DNA of 64,000 nt from Salinispora tropica CNB-440. Lineage in GTDB: Bacteria; Actinomycetota; Actinomycetes; Mycobacteriales; Micromonosporaceae. Positions 1 through 8,660 of this stretch are shown here, piece after piece. The notes under the pieces are model-generated. The model saw only the letters and a list, made by a program, of their open reading frames with translations. It was not told where the DNA came from and ran no database searches. The stretch covers positions 4,220,144 to 4,284,143 of the forward strand of contig NC_009380.1 in NCBI RefSeq assembly GCF_000016425.1, written 5' to 3'. A program made the translations under genes and the position numbers. Every line of letters begins with the position of its first letter. The stretch's first letter is position 1.

Positions 1-16
1 CCATCTGCCGCATCAT
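1..16 (-). CDS. 5' end of an unidentified gene running off the left edge
   Basis: On the minus strand a strong Shine-Dalgarno-like GAGGAGGGT (positions 30-22) stands just upstream of two tandem ATG codons at 16 and 13. Only four or five codons (Met-Met-Arg-Gln-Met) are inside the window, so the product cannot be named. The bases between this start and cutA (17-144) hold GC-rich inverted sequence but no gene I can support. Confidence 0.4.
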
Positions 17-144
17 CGCCCACCCTCCTCGGCTCCGGTCGCGCCGGTCAGCTCGACCACCGACACTGATTTTTCCGAGGACGGCCGCGGTGGGTAAGCC
101 GGTGCGCCCCACGCCGGGGGTGGGGTAAGCCCTACCGGGGCGGG

Positions 145-462
145 TTACGGCCGGGTCTGCTCGTGGATCCAGGCGGCGTAGTCGGAGTTGCTCTGCACCC
201 GGTTAACCAGGATCTCCGGTACGTCGTACGGGTGGTTGGCCTGGATCTGCTCGACCAGTGCGTCGGCTCGGTCCAGAGCGGTCTTGAACTGCACGGACCA
301 TTCGGAGTGGGTCTCGACGCGCTGTTGCCACCAATACGTACTGTCCACCTGACCGCCCACCTGCGCGCAGGCCGCCAGGTGGGCGGCCACCGCCGCGTCC
401 GCGAGCACCCCCGCGACCGTGCGCTCGTCCACCACCGTCGTCACCACACAGATCTCCTCCAC
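145..462 (-). CDS. cutA: CutA divalent-cation tolerance protein
   Basis: This 105-residue protein has the size and sequence of CutA, a small trimeric ferredoxin-like-fold protein linked in enteric bacteria to copper tolerance; its role in actinomycetes is unclear. It shows the family's N-terminal VVTTV strand, a CAQV segment near residue 32, a STYWW stretch in the middle and the HPYDVPEI motif near residues 77-84. Translation starts at GTG (462), 9 nt after the stop of the acyltransferase gene, so it is probably the last gene of a minus-strand operon with the acyltransferase and patatin genes. The family call is secure; a metal-related role is inference. Confidence 0.92.
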   Translation of the reverse strand: MEEICVVTTVVDERTVAGVLADAAVAAHLAACAQVGGQVDSTYWWQQRVETHSEWSVQFKTALDRADALVEQIQANHPYDVPEILVNRVQSNSDYAAWIHEQTRP

Positions 463-471
463 GTGGTCACC

Positions 472-1488
472 CTATGTGGGCCCGTCCTGGTTCTTGGCGA
501 TCCACTCGTCCATCCGCCCCCACCAGTCGAAGAGCCAATCGATGCGCTCCTGCGCACCGACCGGCACCTCCTCCGGGGGCACAGACCAGAAGCGCATCAC
601 GATCCGCTTGTCCATGGGGAGCTCCCGCCACACGTCGGCAACGGTCACCATCCGGTCCAGACCGGTGTGGGCGACGAAGATGACGCCGACGTCGGGGGCG
701 GCGTCCAGCGCGGCCAGCAGCCCGCCCGGCTGCGGGGCAAGCACGTGGCGCATCCGTTCCGCCCGTGACGCCATCAACTCGTGGCCCAGTTCCCGCAGCC
801 GAGCGATCGCCCGCACGCGACGCTTCGGCGTGAAGTTACCGCCCTCGGGAAAGAGCACGAAGGCATCGTCATCGTCCAAGCCAGCGGCGAGCTGCCCGAT
901 CTGCTCGGTCAACGTCGCGCGGCCGTCCGGGCCGGGCGCGAGAAAGCGGTTCGGTAGGCGGTTGAGCAGCACGTCAACCGCCGGATCCCACTGCAGGGTG
1001 TTCTTGAGCACGATCCGCGGCTCCCGACGGAACCAGTTGACCAGGGCATGGATCAGGATGAACGAGTCACCCGGGCCGGCGTGCCGACACAACACCAGCT
1101 CCGGCCGTCCGGCCAGGGCCGTGTCCGGATCGGCGCCGGCCACCTCGATGGAGAGTCGCAGGCTCCACCGGGCCTGCCAGAACAGCACCCGCAGGAACCA
1201 GCCGGCGAGCCGGTAGTGAGCCTGTTCGAACGCCGGGGACCGGACCCGCCAGCCGAACCCGGAGGCGACCCAGAGCACGAAGAGCACGATCAGCGCTGCC
1301 GCGTCCCACACCAGATAGACGAGACCGATCCAGAGCAGCCGTAGTGGACGCAGCCGACCTGGTACAAACGGCGAGGCGGCCAGGGCGAGCAGGGCCCATA
1401 CCGGCACCGTCATCACCACGGTGACCGCCAGCACGACCACACCCGGCGCCAGGAGCAGCCGGCGCAGCCACCGGGGTGGTGGTGGCAT
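472..1488 (-). CDS. PlsC-like 1-acylglycerol-3-phosphate acyltransferase
   Basis: A 338-residue membrane acyltransferase of the PlsC/LPLAT superfamily, which transfers acyl groups to lysophosphatidate or related acceptors during phospholipid synthesis. The first third is hydrophobic, with at least two probable membrane segments (residues about 8-35 and 45-75). The catalytic HX4D block reads RHAGPGD rather than the classical NHxxxxD, and the later FPEGGNF segment matches acyltransferase block III. The chosen ATG (1488) overlaps the patatin stop codon as ATGA, and this trims an upstream extension of about 30 residues with no family character. The altered HX4D context leaves the exact acceptor open. 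Pairing with a patatin-like lipase suggests phospholipid remodelling. Confidence 0.85.
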   Translation of the reverse strand: MPPPPRWLRRLLLAPGVVVLAVTVVMTVPVWALLALAASPFVPGRLRPLRLLWIGLVYLVWDAAALIVLFVLWVASGFGWRVRSPAFEQAHYRLAGWFLRVLFWQARWSLRLSIEVAGADPDTALAGRPELVLCRHAGPGDSFILIHALVNWFRREPRIVLKNTLQWDPAVDVLLNRLPNRFLAPGPDGRATLTEQIGQLAAGLDDDDAFVLFPEGGNFTPKRRVRAIARLRELGHELMASRAERMRHVLAPQPGGLLAALDAAPDVGVIFVAHTGLDRMVTVADVWRELPMDKRIVMRFWSVPPEEVPVGAQERIDWLFDWWGRMDEWIAKNQDGPT

Positions 1489-2318
1489 CAGCGGTCCAGC
1501 TGGGCCAGGTAGTGCCGGGAGGCTGTGTAGGCCCGGCTGATCCGCCGCCCCACCGCTGCCGTGTCCCGGTACGCCCACGGCGAGTCCTCCCGGGGCTGGA
1601 TGCCGCCGGTCGGCAGCACGTGCACCTGGACCCCGTCGGGCACGGCGGCCATCTCCCGGGCGAACCGATGCCGGCGGGCGATCTCGAACGCGACCTGGGC
1701 GATCTCCCAGGGCCGCCGGGGTGGGCTGAGCTCGCGTTCAATCCGCCCCACCTGGAGCACGAAGATCCGGGTGGCTCCGGCCGCCACCGCCTCACCGATC
1801 GGGATCGAGTTGACCACGCCCCCGTCGATGTAGTGCTGGCCATCGATCTGAGCTGGGGGGAGGAGACCCGGCACGGAGGCGCTGGCGAGGACCGCCGGCA
1901 CCACCGGCCCGGTGTCGAACCAGTGCTCGGCGGCCCGCTCGATGTTCGCCGCGCAGCAGCGGAAGGGCACCCGCAGGTCCGCGAAGGTGGTGTCAGCGCC
2001 GACTTCCCGTTCCAACAGTTTGCGCAGTGGCCGCGGCGAGTGCAGATGGGTACGCGCGGCGAACCGGCGTAGCTGCCGGGCTACCGAGTCGCCGTACACT
2101 TCGCCCGCCTCGGGGGAGGCCCAGAGCCGAACCAGCCGGTCGATGACCGTGGTGGACGGATCAGCCGCCACCAGCACCCCGTTGACCGCACCAATCGATG
2201 TGCCGAACACCAGATCGGGCCGGATGTCGGCGCGGAACAGGGCACGCAGCATGCCGACCTCGACCGCACCGAGGACGCCGCCGCCACCGAGCACAAACGC
2301 CACCGGTCCCCGAGCCAT
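1488..2318 (-). CDS. Patatin-like phospholipase
   Basis: A soluble serine lipase of the patatin family, about 276 residues. The oxyanion-hole motif GGGGVLG lies near the N-terminus, the nucleophile elbow GTSIG (catalytic Ser) about 35 residues later, and the second dyad residue is Asp of the DGG motif in YIDGGVVNS. No signal peptide is visible, so it is probably cytosolic or membrane-associated. I place the start at ATG 2318, which has AGGATGG a few bases upstream; ATG 2327 is the alternative. It is translationally coupled to the acyltransferase through an ATGA overlap, suggesting linked deacylation and reacylation of lipids. The substrate is unknown. Confidence 0.88.
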   Translation of the reverse strand: MARGPVAFVLGGGGVLGAVEVGMLRALFRADIRPDLVFGTSIGAVNGVLVAADPSTTVIDRLVRLWASPEAGEVYGDSVARQLRRFAARTHLHSPRPLRKLLEREVGADTTFADLRVPFRCCAANIERAAEHWFDTGPVVPAVLASASVPGLLPPAQIDGQHYIDGGVVNSIPIGEAVAAGATRIFVLQVGRIERELSPPRRPWEIAQVAFEIARRHRFAREMAAVPDGVQVHVLPTGGIQPREDSPWAYRDTAAVGRRISRAYTASRHYLAQLDR

Positions 2319-2403
2319 AGCTGCCATCCTGACATGGCGACGCCGCCCGCCTGCCGGCCCATCGCCCACCTCCCCCCGGGCGGACTGATCCGGCCGCCGC
2401 CCC

Positions 2404-3510
2404 TCAGCGAAATGTGATGGGGGCGGGTTCTCGCGCGGGGACCACCGCCGAGACGAACCGCTGGAGCACCGCCTCGTAGCCGTCAACCAGCTGGGTGGTG
2501 GAAAAGTTCTCCACCACGTGCGCAACACAGACCGCCGGGTCCAGTCCGCCCGCCACCCGCAGCGCCCCTGGCAACTCGTCCACGCTCTCGCAGATCAGGC
2601 CGGTGCGGCCGGGCCGGATCAACTCCGGCACGGCACCCCGACGTAGCGCCACCACCGGCGTCCCGGTGGCCATCGCCTCCAGCATGACGACACCGAACGG
2701 CTCCTCCCACTGGATCGGCATCACCAGACAGCGGGCTTCGACGAGCAGGCGGAACGAGTCTCGCCGGTCGGCATCGAGGACGACGGTGACATCGTCGTCC
2801 AGCATTGGCCGGACCACCTCGTCGAAGTAGCGACGTTCGGCCGGTTCGTTGCACTTGCCGGCGAGGATCAGCGGCAGGCCGGCCGCCCGGCAGGCCCGGA
2901 TCGCGAGATCGGGTCCCTTGTCCGGGCTGAACCGGGCCAGCCAGAGCACCGGCCCCCGGCCCGGGGTCAGCTTGTGCGGGATGTCTTCGACGTCCAGCGC
3001 GTTGTGCACGGTGCCGATCCACGGCAGCCGCAGGTTGACCCGCCGTTGGGCATGGGAGATGGCCACCAGACCGACACCCTGATCGATCTCTTCGAGGATG
3101 TTGCCGTACTCCCCGACCGGGTTGCCGTGCACGGTGGCGACGGTGGGCACTGACCGCCGCCCGGCCAACAGTGGTCCGATCGTGGTGTGGTCGTGGACCA
3201 CGTCGAAGTGTTCCGGGGTGACGAGCTGATTCACCTGAACGAGGTGGGCCAGCTCGGGCAACGCCTCGCCCATCCGGGGAAACTTCAGCTCGGCGTCGGT
3301 CGAGACGAAGCGGGCGGCGGTTCCGGTCTGCTCACCCGCCCCGAAGAGGGTCACCGGGTGGCCCCGGGCGATCAGCCCGTCCACCAGGCCAGCGACGACG
3401 TGTTCCAGGCCGCCGTAGCCGGGTGGCGGCACCGACAGCCACGGTGGGACCACCATCGCGATCCGTAGCGGCCGCCCGGCCGAGCTGCCGTCCCCGCGGT
3501 TGCGCGCCAC
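2404..3510 (-). CDS. GT4-family glycosyltransferase
   Basis: A 368-residue GT-B retaining glycosyltransferase of family 4. The N-terminal domain begins with a short strand and a glycine-rich GYGGLEHVV loop, as in sugar-nucleotide-dependent enzymes. The C-terminal domain carries the EEPFGVVMLEAMATGTPVV segment with the family's E-x7-E donor-binding pattern. The GTG start at 3510 is chosen because GGAGGGGG precedes it by about 7 nt and because the family's first strand begins 14 residues later; the in-frame extension upstream looks non-coding. The 85-bp gap to the patatin gene leaves co-transcription possible. Acceptor and donor sugar cannot be read from the sequence. Confidence 0.87.
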   Translation of the reverse strand: MARNRGDGSSAGRPLRIAMVVPPWLSVPPPGYGGLEHVVAGLVDGLIARGHPVTLFGAGEQTGTAARFVSTDAELKFPRMGEALPELAHLVQVNQLVTPEHFDVVHDHTTIGPLLAGRRSVPTVATVHGNPVGEYGNILEEIDQGVGLVAISHAQRRVNLRLPWIGTVHNALDVEDIPHKLTPGRGPVLWLARFSPDKGPDLAIRACRAAGLPLILAGKCNEPAERRYFDEVVRPMLDDDVTVVLDADRRDSFRLLVEARCLVMPIQWEEPFGVVMLEAMATGTPVVALRRGAVPELIRPGRTGLICESVDELPGALRVAGGLDPAVCVAHVVENFSTTQLVDGYEAVLQRFVSAVVPAREPAPITFR

Positions 3511-3678
3511 GAGTCCCCCCTCCGGCCGCTGGTGGGCACGCCGCTGCCCCGCCTCCACCACGGCTGCCAGTCGGGGACGGATTCCCGGTTGCCACCCGAC
3601 TAAACCGGACAAGCCGGGCACACACCCCGCCGCACCGACCGGTCCTGGTTCACCCCGACGGCGTCTGGAGCCGGGGAT

Positions 3679-3708
3679 GGTCACTCACCCCGCCCGAGGT
3701 GAGTGACC
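3679..3708 (-). terminator. Hairpin, second of a tandem terminator
   Basis: A perfect 11-bp inverted repeat (GGTCACTCACC / GGTGAGTGACC) with an 8-nt loop. It lies downstream of the protease gene and beyond the larger hairpin at 3722-3766. There is no T-tract, as is usual for high-GC actinomycete terminators. Confidence 0.5.
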
Positions 3709-3721
3709 GTCAACAAGAGAC

Positions 3722-3766
3722 GCGGCGGGCAGTGGAGCCAACCCCCTTGGCTCCACCACCCGCCGC
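3722..3766 (-). terminator. Long hairpin terminator after htrA-like gene
   Basis: An inverted repeat with an 8-bp outer stem (GCGGCGGG / CCCGCCGC), a symmetric CA/CA internal loop and a 10-bp inner stem (GTGGAGCCAA / TTGGCTCCAC) closing a C-rich loop. It starts about 55 bp after the protease stop codon and is the likely transcription end of that gene. Confidence 0.65.
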
Positions 3767-3821
3767 AGGAGGGAGGAGGAAAGTCCGGATCGCAGTGCCG
3801 CCCTGGGTGGGCGTCACTTCT

Positions 3822-5378
3822 TTAGGACGCTTCGGCGAGCGTCACGGTTGCGGTCGCTTCAACATTGTTGCGCTTGTATGTCACATCCACCCGGTCGCCC
3901 ACCTTGCCGGCCTGGACCACGGCGACCAGATCCTCGGAGTCAGCGATCACCTTGTCGCCGAACCGAGTGATGACGTCGCCCTGCTGGAAGCCCGCCCGCT
4001 CGGCAGCGCTGTCGGGGAGGACCGCGGCCACCAGGGCACCGCCGCCCTCGGCGGCGGTGACGCTGACACCGAGGGTGGGATGGCTGACCTTCTCACCCCG
4101 TTGCAGCTTCTCGGCGACGTCCTCGGCCTTGTTGCTGGGGATGGCGAACCCGACCCCGATGTTGCCGGTGCTGCCCTGGCCACTGGTGGCGATCGCGGTG
4201 TTGATCCCGATCACCTCGCCCCGGGTGTTGACCAGCGCCCCACCGGAGTTGCCCGGGTTGATCGGCGCGTCGGTCTGCAACAGCCCCGAGATCGAGGTGA
4301 CCCCCGCCGTCGGGTCCTGCTCCGAGCTGCCGGCCTGGATGGTGCGGTCCCGCGCGCTGAGGATGCCGGCGGTCACCGACCCCTGCAGGCCCAGTGGACT
4401 ACCGAGGGCGAGAACCTGGTCGCCGACCTGCATCGCGTCGCTGTCGCCGAATTCCGCCGGCGTCAGGTCGCTGACCCCGGCGGCCTTCACCACCGCCAGG
4501 TCGGTCTTGGGGTCGGTGCCGGTGATCTCCGCCGACGCCGTCTCGCCGTCGGCGAAGGTCACCAGCACGGTGTCGCCGCTGGCCGTGGCGATCACGTGGT
4601 TGTTGGTCAGCACATATCCGTCGGCGGTGAGGATCACGCCCGAGCCCCCGCCGCTGTCGGTGCCGATCGACACCACGCTGGGCTGCACCGCGGCGGCGAT
4701 CCGCGGCAGGTCGGCGCTGTCGATGATCGGGGCCGCGGAGTAGGTGCGCGTGACGCCGGAGCCGTCATTCAGGGCGAGTGCGAGCGCGCCGCCGGCGACA
4801 CCGGAGCCGAACATCAGGGCGAGCACCGCGACGCCCGCGCCGATGAACTTCGCGATCCGGCTGCCCGGATGCGGACCGGTTTGCGGCGCCGCCCACGGTG
4901 GCGCGGGCTGTCCGGCCAGCTGCGCCGGCTGACCCGGGTAGAACGGGGCTCCGTACCCGCCTGGCTGCCCTCCGCTCCAGGCGGTGGACCGCGGCCCGTA
5001 CCAGGGAGCACCGGGGTGTTGTGGCGAGTAGCCGGGTGGGTAGGGGTGGCCACCGGCCGGGCCGGCGACGGGCGCGGCGCCGAGCTGGGGGGCGAGCGCC
5101 TCAGTGGGGTCAGCCGACGGCGAGGCGCCCGAAGCCGAGACCGGCAACGCCTCAGTGGGGTCAGCCGACGGCGAGGCGCCCGAAGCCGAGACCGGCAACG
5201 CCTCAGTGGGGCCGGTCGTGGTGTCGGCAGGCGGCGCGAAGCTACTGTCCGCACCGGAGGTAGCGGCCGAAGAGTCGGACTGGGCGCGCTCGAGGCGAGA
5301 CAGGTCGACAGTGGGGTGCGACGGCTCGGCGTCCCCGGGGGCCTGCCGACGCTGCGGGTCGGACTCGTAGTCGGTCAT
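3822..5378 (-). CDS. HtrA/DegP-type membrane-anchored serine protease with PDZ domain
   Basis: An S1C-family envelope protease (518 residues) that degrades or processes misfolded proteins outside the membrane. Residues 1-172 form a long disordered Pro/Gly/Ala-rich cytoplasmic tail. One membrane helix follows at about 176-204, then the trypsin-like domain with the triad His261 (NNHV), Asp293 (TDLAVV) and Ser378 (GNSGG), and a C-terminal PDZ domain at about 420-510. The ATG at 5378 has GAAGGTGG upstream. The tail holds two exact copies of a 17-residue unit (residues 58-91). It lies just downstream of the histidine kinase/response regulator pair on the same strand, the usual arrangement for envelope-stress genes; regulation by that pair is inference. 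Confidence 0.93.
   Translation of the reverse strand: MTDYESDPQRRQAPGDAEPSHPTVDLSRLERAQSDSSAATSGADSSFAPPADTTTGPTEALPVSASGASPSADPTEALPVSASGASPSADPTEALAPQLGAAPVAGPAGGHPYPPGYSPQHPGAPWYGPRSTAWSGGQPGGYGAPFYPGQPAQLAGQPAPPWAAPQTGPHPGSRIAKFIGAGVAVLALMFGSGVAGGALALALNDGSGVTRTYSAAPIIDSADLPRIAAAVQPSVVSIGTDSGGGSGVILTADGYVLTNNHVIATASGDTVLVTFADGETASAEITGTDPKTDLAVVKAAGVSDLTPAEFGDSDAMQVGDQVLALGSPLGLQGSVTAGILSARDRTIQAGSSEQDPTAGVTSISGLLQTDAPINPGNSGGALVNTRGEVIGINTAIATSGQGSTGNIGVGFAIPSNKAEDVAEKLQRGEKVSHPTLGVSVTAAEGGGALVAAVLPDSAAERAGFQQGDVITRFGDKVIADSEDLVAVVQAGKVGDRVDVTYKRNNVEATATVTLAEAS
5098..5199. repeat. Two exact tandem 51-bp units inside the protease gene
   Basis: Positions 5098-5148 and 5149-5199 are identical 51-bp units, followed by a partial third copy of about 12 bp. 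The unit is in frame (17 codons, beginning TEALPVSAS in the protein) and lengthens the disordered N-terminal tail of the protease. It looks like a recent in-frame slippage or recombination duplication. Confidence 0.9.
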
Positions 5379-5407
5379 GGAACCACCTTCTCCCCTACCA
5401 CTTCGAT

Positions 5408-5436
5408 CAGCCTGCAACCCAGCTGTGGGTTGGCTG
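5408..5436 (-). terminator. Hairpin between histidine kinase and protease genes
   Basis: CAGCC...GGCTG and AACCCA...TGGGTT pair to give an 11-bp stem interrupted by a 3-nt bulge, starting about 5 bp beyond the kinase stop codon. It could terminate or attenuate transcription between the two-component operon and the downstream protease. Confidence 0.45.
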
Positions 5437-5440
5437 AAAA

Positions 5441-7000
5441 TTACACCTCGTCACCGGTCGGGACCGGCGCCAGGGGCAACCGGACCCGAAACGTCGCGCC
5501 TCCGCCCGGAGTCTGCGTCACCTCGACCGTGCCCTGGTGGGCGGCGACCAGGGCGGCGACGATCGCCAGGCCCAGCCCGGTCCCGGTGTTGCCACCGGCC
5601 CGGCGGGTCCGGGCCGCGTCCGCCCGGTAGAAGCGCTCGAACACCCGCTCGGCCTGCTCACCGGAGAGCCCCGGCCCGGTGTCGGCTACCTCCACCACCG
5701 CCAGCGCACCGGGCTCGGAACGCAGCCGTAGCGTCACCGACGCCCTCGGCGGGGTGTGCGTCAGGGCATTGGTCATCAGGTTGCCGATCACCTGCCGGAG
5801 TCGAGCGTCGTCGCCGTACACCACCAGCGGCCCGGCGCCCGCGACGACGTCCAGTTCGATCCGCCGGTCCGGCGCCACCGCCCGGGCCGCCGCCACCGCG
5901 TCGGCGGCCAGCACCGGCAGCTCGACCGGGGCCGGCGACAGCGGACGCTCCCGGTCCAGCCGGGCGAGCAGCAGCAGATCCTCCACCAGCAGCCCCATCC
6001 GGGCCGCCTCGTCCTCGATCCGACGCAGCAGGTCGCCGGTCTGCTCGGGACTGCGCGCGGCGCCCTGCCGGTACAGCTCGGCGAATCCCCGGATGGTGGT
6101 CAGTGGCGTCCGCAGCTCGTGCGAGGCGTCCGCGACGAACTGCCGCATCCGCTCCTCGGAACGCCGGGCGCGGGACTCGGACGCCTGCGCGTGCGCGGCG
6201 GCGTCCCGAGCGGTGGCTTCGGCGGCGCGGGCGGCGGTCTCCGAGGCGGCGCGGGCGGTGAAGGCTGCCTCGATCTGGGTGAGCATCATGTTGAGCGCCC
6301 GGGACAGCCGCCCCAGCTCCGAGGTCGGCTGGGGGCTACCCGCCTCGGGGTCCGGCACGCGGCGGGCCAGATCCCCACCGGCGATCGCGGCGGCGGTCTG
6401 CTCGATCTCGTCAAGGGGCCTCAGACTGGCACGGACGATGCCCGCGCCGATCGAGGCAAGCAGGAGCAACACCGACGTGCCCACCAGCAGATCGATCCAG
6501 ATCAGCCGCTTGACGGCCTGATCCTCCTCGATCAGGTGCTGCCCGACGGCCAGCCACTCTCCGCTCGGCAGCTCCGTGTAAAGCATTCGCCAGTGCACAT
6601 CGCTGCCCTCGGCGCGGACGGTGAACGGATCACCGGCCAGGCTCCGAAATCCCGCGGCATCCGACGGCACCGGCGGCAGGTCCCGCTCCTCGAACCGATT
6701 CTCGTCGTATCCCACCGGGTAGACCGCCCCGGTTCTGGGGTTTGTCACCACGATCAGGTAGTCGAACGGAACAACAATCAGAAGCCGCTCCGCGGGGAAG
6801 AACGTACTGGATTCGATGTAGCTGACCGAGATCTCCAGCTTCTCGTCCACCTGATTGATGAGGTGGCTCCGGAGGAAAACAGCGGTCAACGTACTGATCA
6901 CCAGGAGCGCGACCGCCACCAGGCTGAGGACCGCGGCGATCAGCTTGACCCGGAGCGGAATCCTGCGCAGCCCGGCCTTCGCCTGTGAAACGGCGTTCAC
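5441..7000 (-). CDS. Two-component sensor histidine kinase
   Basis: A 519-residue membrane sensor kinase that autophosphorylates on histidine and passes the phosphate to the adjacent regulator. Order: membrane helix 1 at about 18-43, an extracytoplasmic sensor region of about 120 residues, helix 2 at about 166-190, a HAMP linker, an unusual Ala-rich coiled coil (about 245-285), then the H-box FVADASHELRTPL with His294 and the HATPase domain with N-box and G-boxes (DTGPGL; GTGLGLAIV). Its ATG overlaps the regulator stop codon (ATGA), so the two are co-translated. The layout resembles mycobacterial TcrY/TrcS-type kinases; the signal sensed is unknown. Confidence 0.93.
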   Translation of the reverse strand: MNAVSQAKAGLRRIPLRVKLIAAVLSLVAVALLVISTLTAVFLRSHLINQVDEKLEISVSYIESSTFFPAERLLIVVPFDYLIVVTNPRTGAVYPVGYDENRFEERDLPPVPSDAAGFRSLAGDPFTVRAEGSDVHWRMLYTELPSGEWLAVGQHLIEEDQAVKRLIWIDLLVGTSVLLLLASIGAGIVRASLRPLDEIEQTAAAIAGGDLARRVPDPEAGSPQPTSELGRLSRALNMMLTQIEAAFTARAASETAARAAEATARDAAAHAQASESRARRSEERMRQFVADASHELRTPLTTIRGFAELYRQGAARSPEQTGDLLRRIEDEAARMGLLVEDLLLLARLDRERPLSPAPVELPVLAADAVAAARAVAPDRRIELDVVAGAGPLVVYGDDARLRQVIGNLMTNALTHTPPRASVTLRLRSEPGALAVVEVADTGPGLSGEQAERVFERFYRADAARTRRAGGNTGTGLGLAIVAALVAAHQGTVEVTQTPGGGATFRVRLPLAPVPTGDEV

Positions 7001-7698
7001 GCTGCCGGCTTGCGGAGCACGTACCCGACTCCACGAAGGGTGTGGATCAACCGAGGCTGGGTGTTGTCGACCTTACGCCGAAGATACGAGATGTACGACT
7101 CGACGATGTTGTCGTCGCCCCGGAAGTCGTAGTTCCAGACGTGATCGAGGATCTGCGCCTTGGAGAGCACTCGATTGGCGTTCAGCATCAGGTACCGCAG
7201 CAGCTTGAACTCGGTCGGGGAGAGCTGCACCCGCTGCCCCGCCCGGTGCACCTCGTGCGCCTCCTCGTCGAGTTCGAGGTCGGCGAAGGTGAGTCGGGCC
7301 GGGGCCTGCTCACCGCTGGTGCTGCGGCGCAGCACCGCCCGGATCCGGGCGGTCAGCTCCTCCAGACTGAACGGCTTGGTCACGTAGTCGTCCCCGCCCA
7401 GGGTCAGTCCACGGATCTTGTCGTCGGTGGCGTCCCGCGCGGTCAGGAAGACGACCGGGGTACGGGTGCCCCCCTCGCGCAGCAGCCGGATGACCTCAAA
7501 CCCGTCCAGGTCGGGCAGCATGATGTCCAATACGACCAGATCGGGGCGGTGCTCCTTCGCCGCGCTCAGCGCGGCGCTGCCGCTGATCGCGGTCGCCACG
7601 TCGAAACCGGCGAAGCGCAGGCTCGCGGAGAGCAGCTCGAGAATGTTCGGGTCGTCCTCGACGACGAGCAGTCGAGCCTCGGTCTGGGTAGCCGCCAT
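6997..7698 (-). CDS. OmpR-family response regulator
   Basis: A 233-residue DNA-binding response regulator. The receiver domain (about 8-120) has acidic residues in VVEDD, the phospho-acceptor Asp58 in VVLDIMLPD, and the conserved Thr and Lys (FLTARD, VTKPF). The C-terminal winged-helix domain (about 140-230) carries the OmpR/PhoB signature around ELLRYL and SYISYLRRKVD. The ATG at 7698 is chosen because the receiver fold starts 8 residues later; the upstream in-frame extension has no homology character. First gene of an operon with the kinase. Confidence 0.94.
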   Translation of the reverse strand: MAATQTEARLLVVEDDPNILELLSASLRFAGFDVATAISGSAALSAAKEHRPDLVVLDIMLPDLDGFEVIRLLREGGTRTPVVFLTARDATDDKIRGLTLGGDDYVTKPFSLEELTARIRAVLRRSTSGEQAPARLTFADLELDEEAHEVHRAGQRVQLSPTEFKLLRYLMLNANRVLSKAQILDHVWNYDFRGDDNIVESYISYLRRKVDNTQPRLIHTLRGVGYVLRKPAA

Positions 7699-7861
7699 GC
7701 GGCCATCATCCGCGCCCCGACTGCGACGCGCCTGGGTGATTCCTGAAAGACTTCTGTGAGCAGCGAAACGACCAGGCCACCCCCGGGATGGCGGCGACAT
7801 GACCATGGCAGGCTGCCAAACGGACCGGCGACCAGGCTGGCTCCGATCGGAGGTGAGCAGC

Positions 7862-8560
7862 ATGATCATCGGCTCGCGGTACAACGGCCCGTCGGGCTCG
7901 GGGAACGGCGGGTGGAGCGCGGGGACGTTCGCGGTGGCCGCCCGGGGTTCCTCCCTACCGACGCCGGGTGGGCGCGCCCCCGAGCGCTTTCGACGCGACG
8001 CCGAGCCGGTGGAGGTAACCCTGCGCCAGCCGCCGCCGCTGGAGACGCCGTTGACCCTCGATGCGGGCGAGGTCCGCGACCCCGCAGGCCGCCTCGTCGC
8101 CGAGGTCGCGACCGTTGCCGCGTTCGACCCGGTGGCGGAGCCGGTGGACCTGACGACTGCCCAGGCCGCCGCAGCCGACTACCCCGGGCTGGTCAACCAC
8201 CCGTTCCCCCGCTGCTACGTCTGCGGCCCGCAGCACGCCGACGGGCTCCGGATCTTCCCCGGTCCACTCTCCGACGGGCGCACCGCCGCCCCGTTCCGGG
8301 TTCCGGAGGGAGCAGACGTCGTCACCACCTGGGCCGCGTTGGACTGTCCCGGGGGCTGGTCGGTGATCGCCCCCGGCCGGCCGTACCTGCTGGGCCGAAT
8401 GTCCGCGGTGGTGCTGGCCACACCGCGCCCCGGCGACGAGTGCGTGGTGACCGGGGTGTTGGCCGGCGTCCAGGGCCGCAAAGCCCAGGTGCACAGCAGC
8501 TTGTTCGCCCCGGACGGTAGCCTCCTCGGCTACGCACGCGCCACCTGGATCGCCGGATAG
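7862..8560 (+). CDS. Hotdog-fold thioesterase-like protein
   Basis: A 232-residue cytosolic protein of uncertain function. The C-terminal half looks like an acyl-CoA thioesterase/hotdog domain: a CYVCGP segment, a WAALDCPGGW motif where PaaI-like enzymes carry their active-site region, and a strand pattern ending in GYARATWI. The N-terminal half, beginning with a Gly/Ser/Asn-rich stretch, is probably a degenerate second hotdog repeat. The ATG at 7862 has an excellent GGAGGTGA upstream, which rejects the 21-residue extension. It stands alone on the plus strand, divergent from the two-component operon. Confidence 0.65.
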   Translation: MIIGSRYNGPSGSGNGGWSAGTFAVAARGSSLPTPGGRAPERFRRDAEPVEVTLRQPPPLETPLTLDAGEVRDPAGRLVAEVATVAAFDPVAEPVDLTTAQAAAADYPGLVNHPFPRCYVCGPQHADGLRIFPGPLSDGRTAAPFRVPEGADVVTTWAALDCPGGWSVIAPGRPYLLGRMSAVVLATPRPGDECVVTGVLAGVQGRKAQVHSSLFAPDGSLLGYARATWIAG

Positions 8561-8660
8561 CAGCTTGACCTCGGTCCCGGCTCCGCGGCGGGGCCGCCGG
8601 TGGCCTACACCGGCCGGCACGGCCAACGATGGCGATCACTGACATCAACTTGGGAGAAGA

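Larger units (their letters stand above)
3511..3821. other. Intergenic region with tandem hairpins
   Basis: A 311-bp gap between the HtrA-like protease and the glycosyltransferase, both on the minus strand. It contains two strong hairpins (listed separately), the Shine-Dalgarno of the glycosyltransferase gene, and no credible ORF: the long plus-strand ORF crossing it is the antisense shadow of the protease gene. Confidence 0.6.

Noticed and set aside
3769..3795. GAGGAAAGTCCGG motif resembling RNase P RNA conserved region I
   Set aside because: The motif is followed within 50 bp by the protease coding sequence and lacks the other RNase P landmarks, including the ACAGAA region. It is a chance match in a G/A-rich stretch.
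3423..5630. Plus-strand ORF of 735 codons
   Set aside because: It is antisense to the HtrA-like protease, whose catalytic triad and domains are intact; the long frame is an effect of high-GC codon bias.
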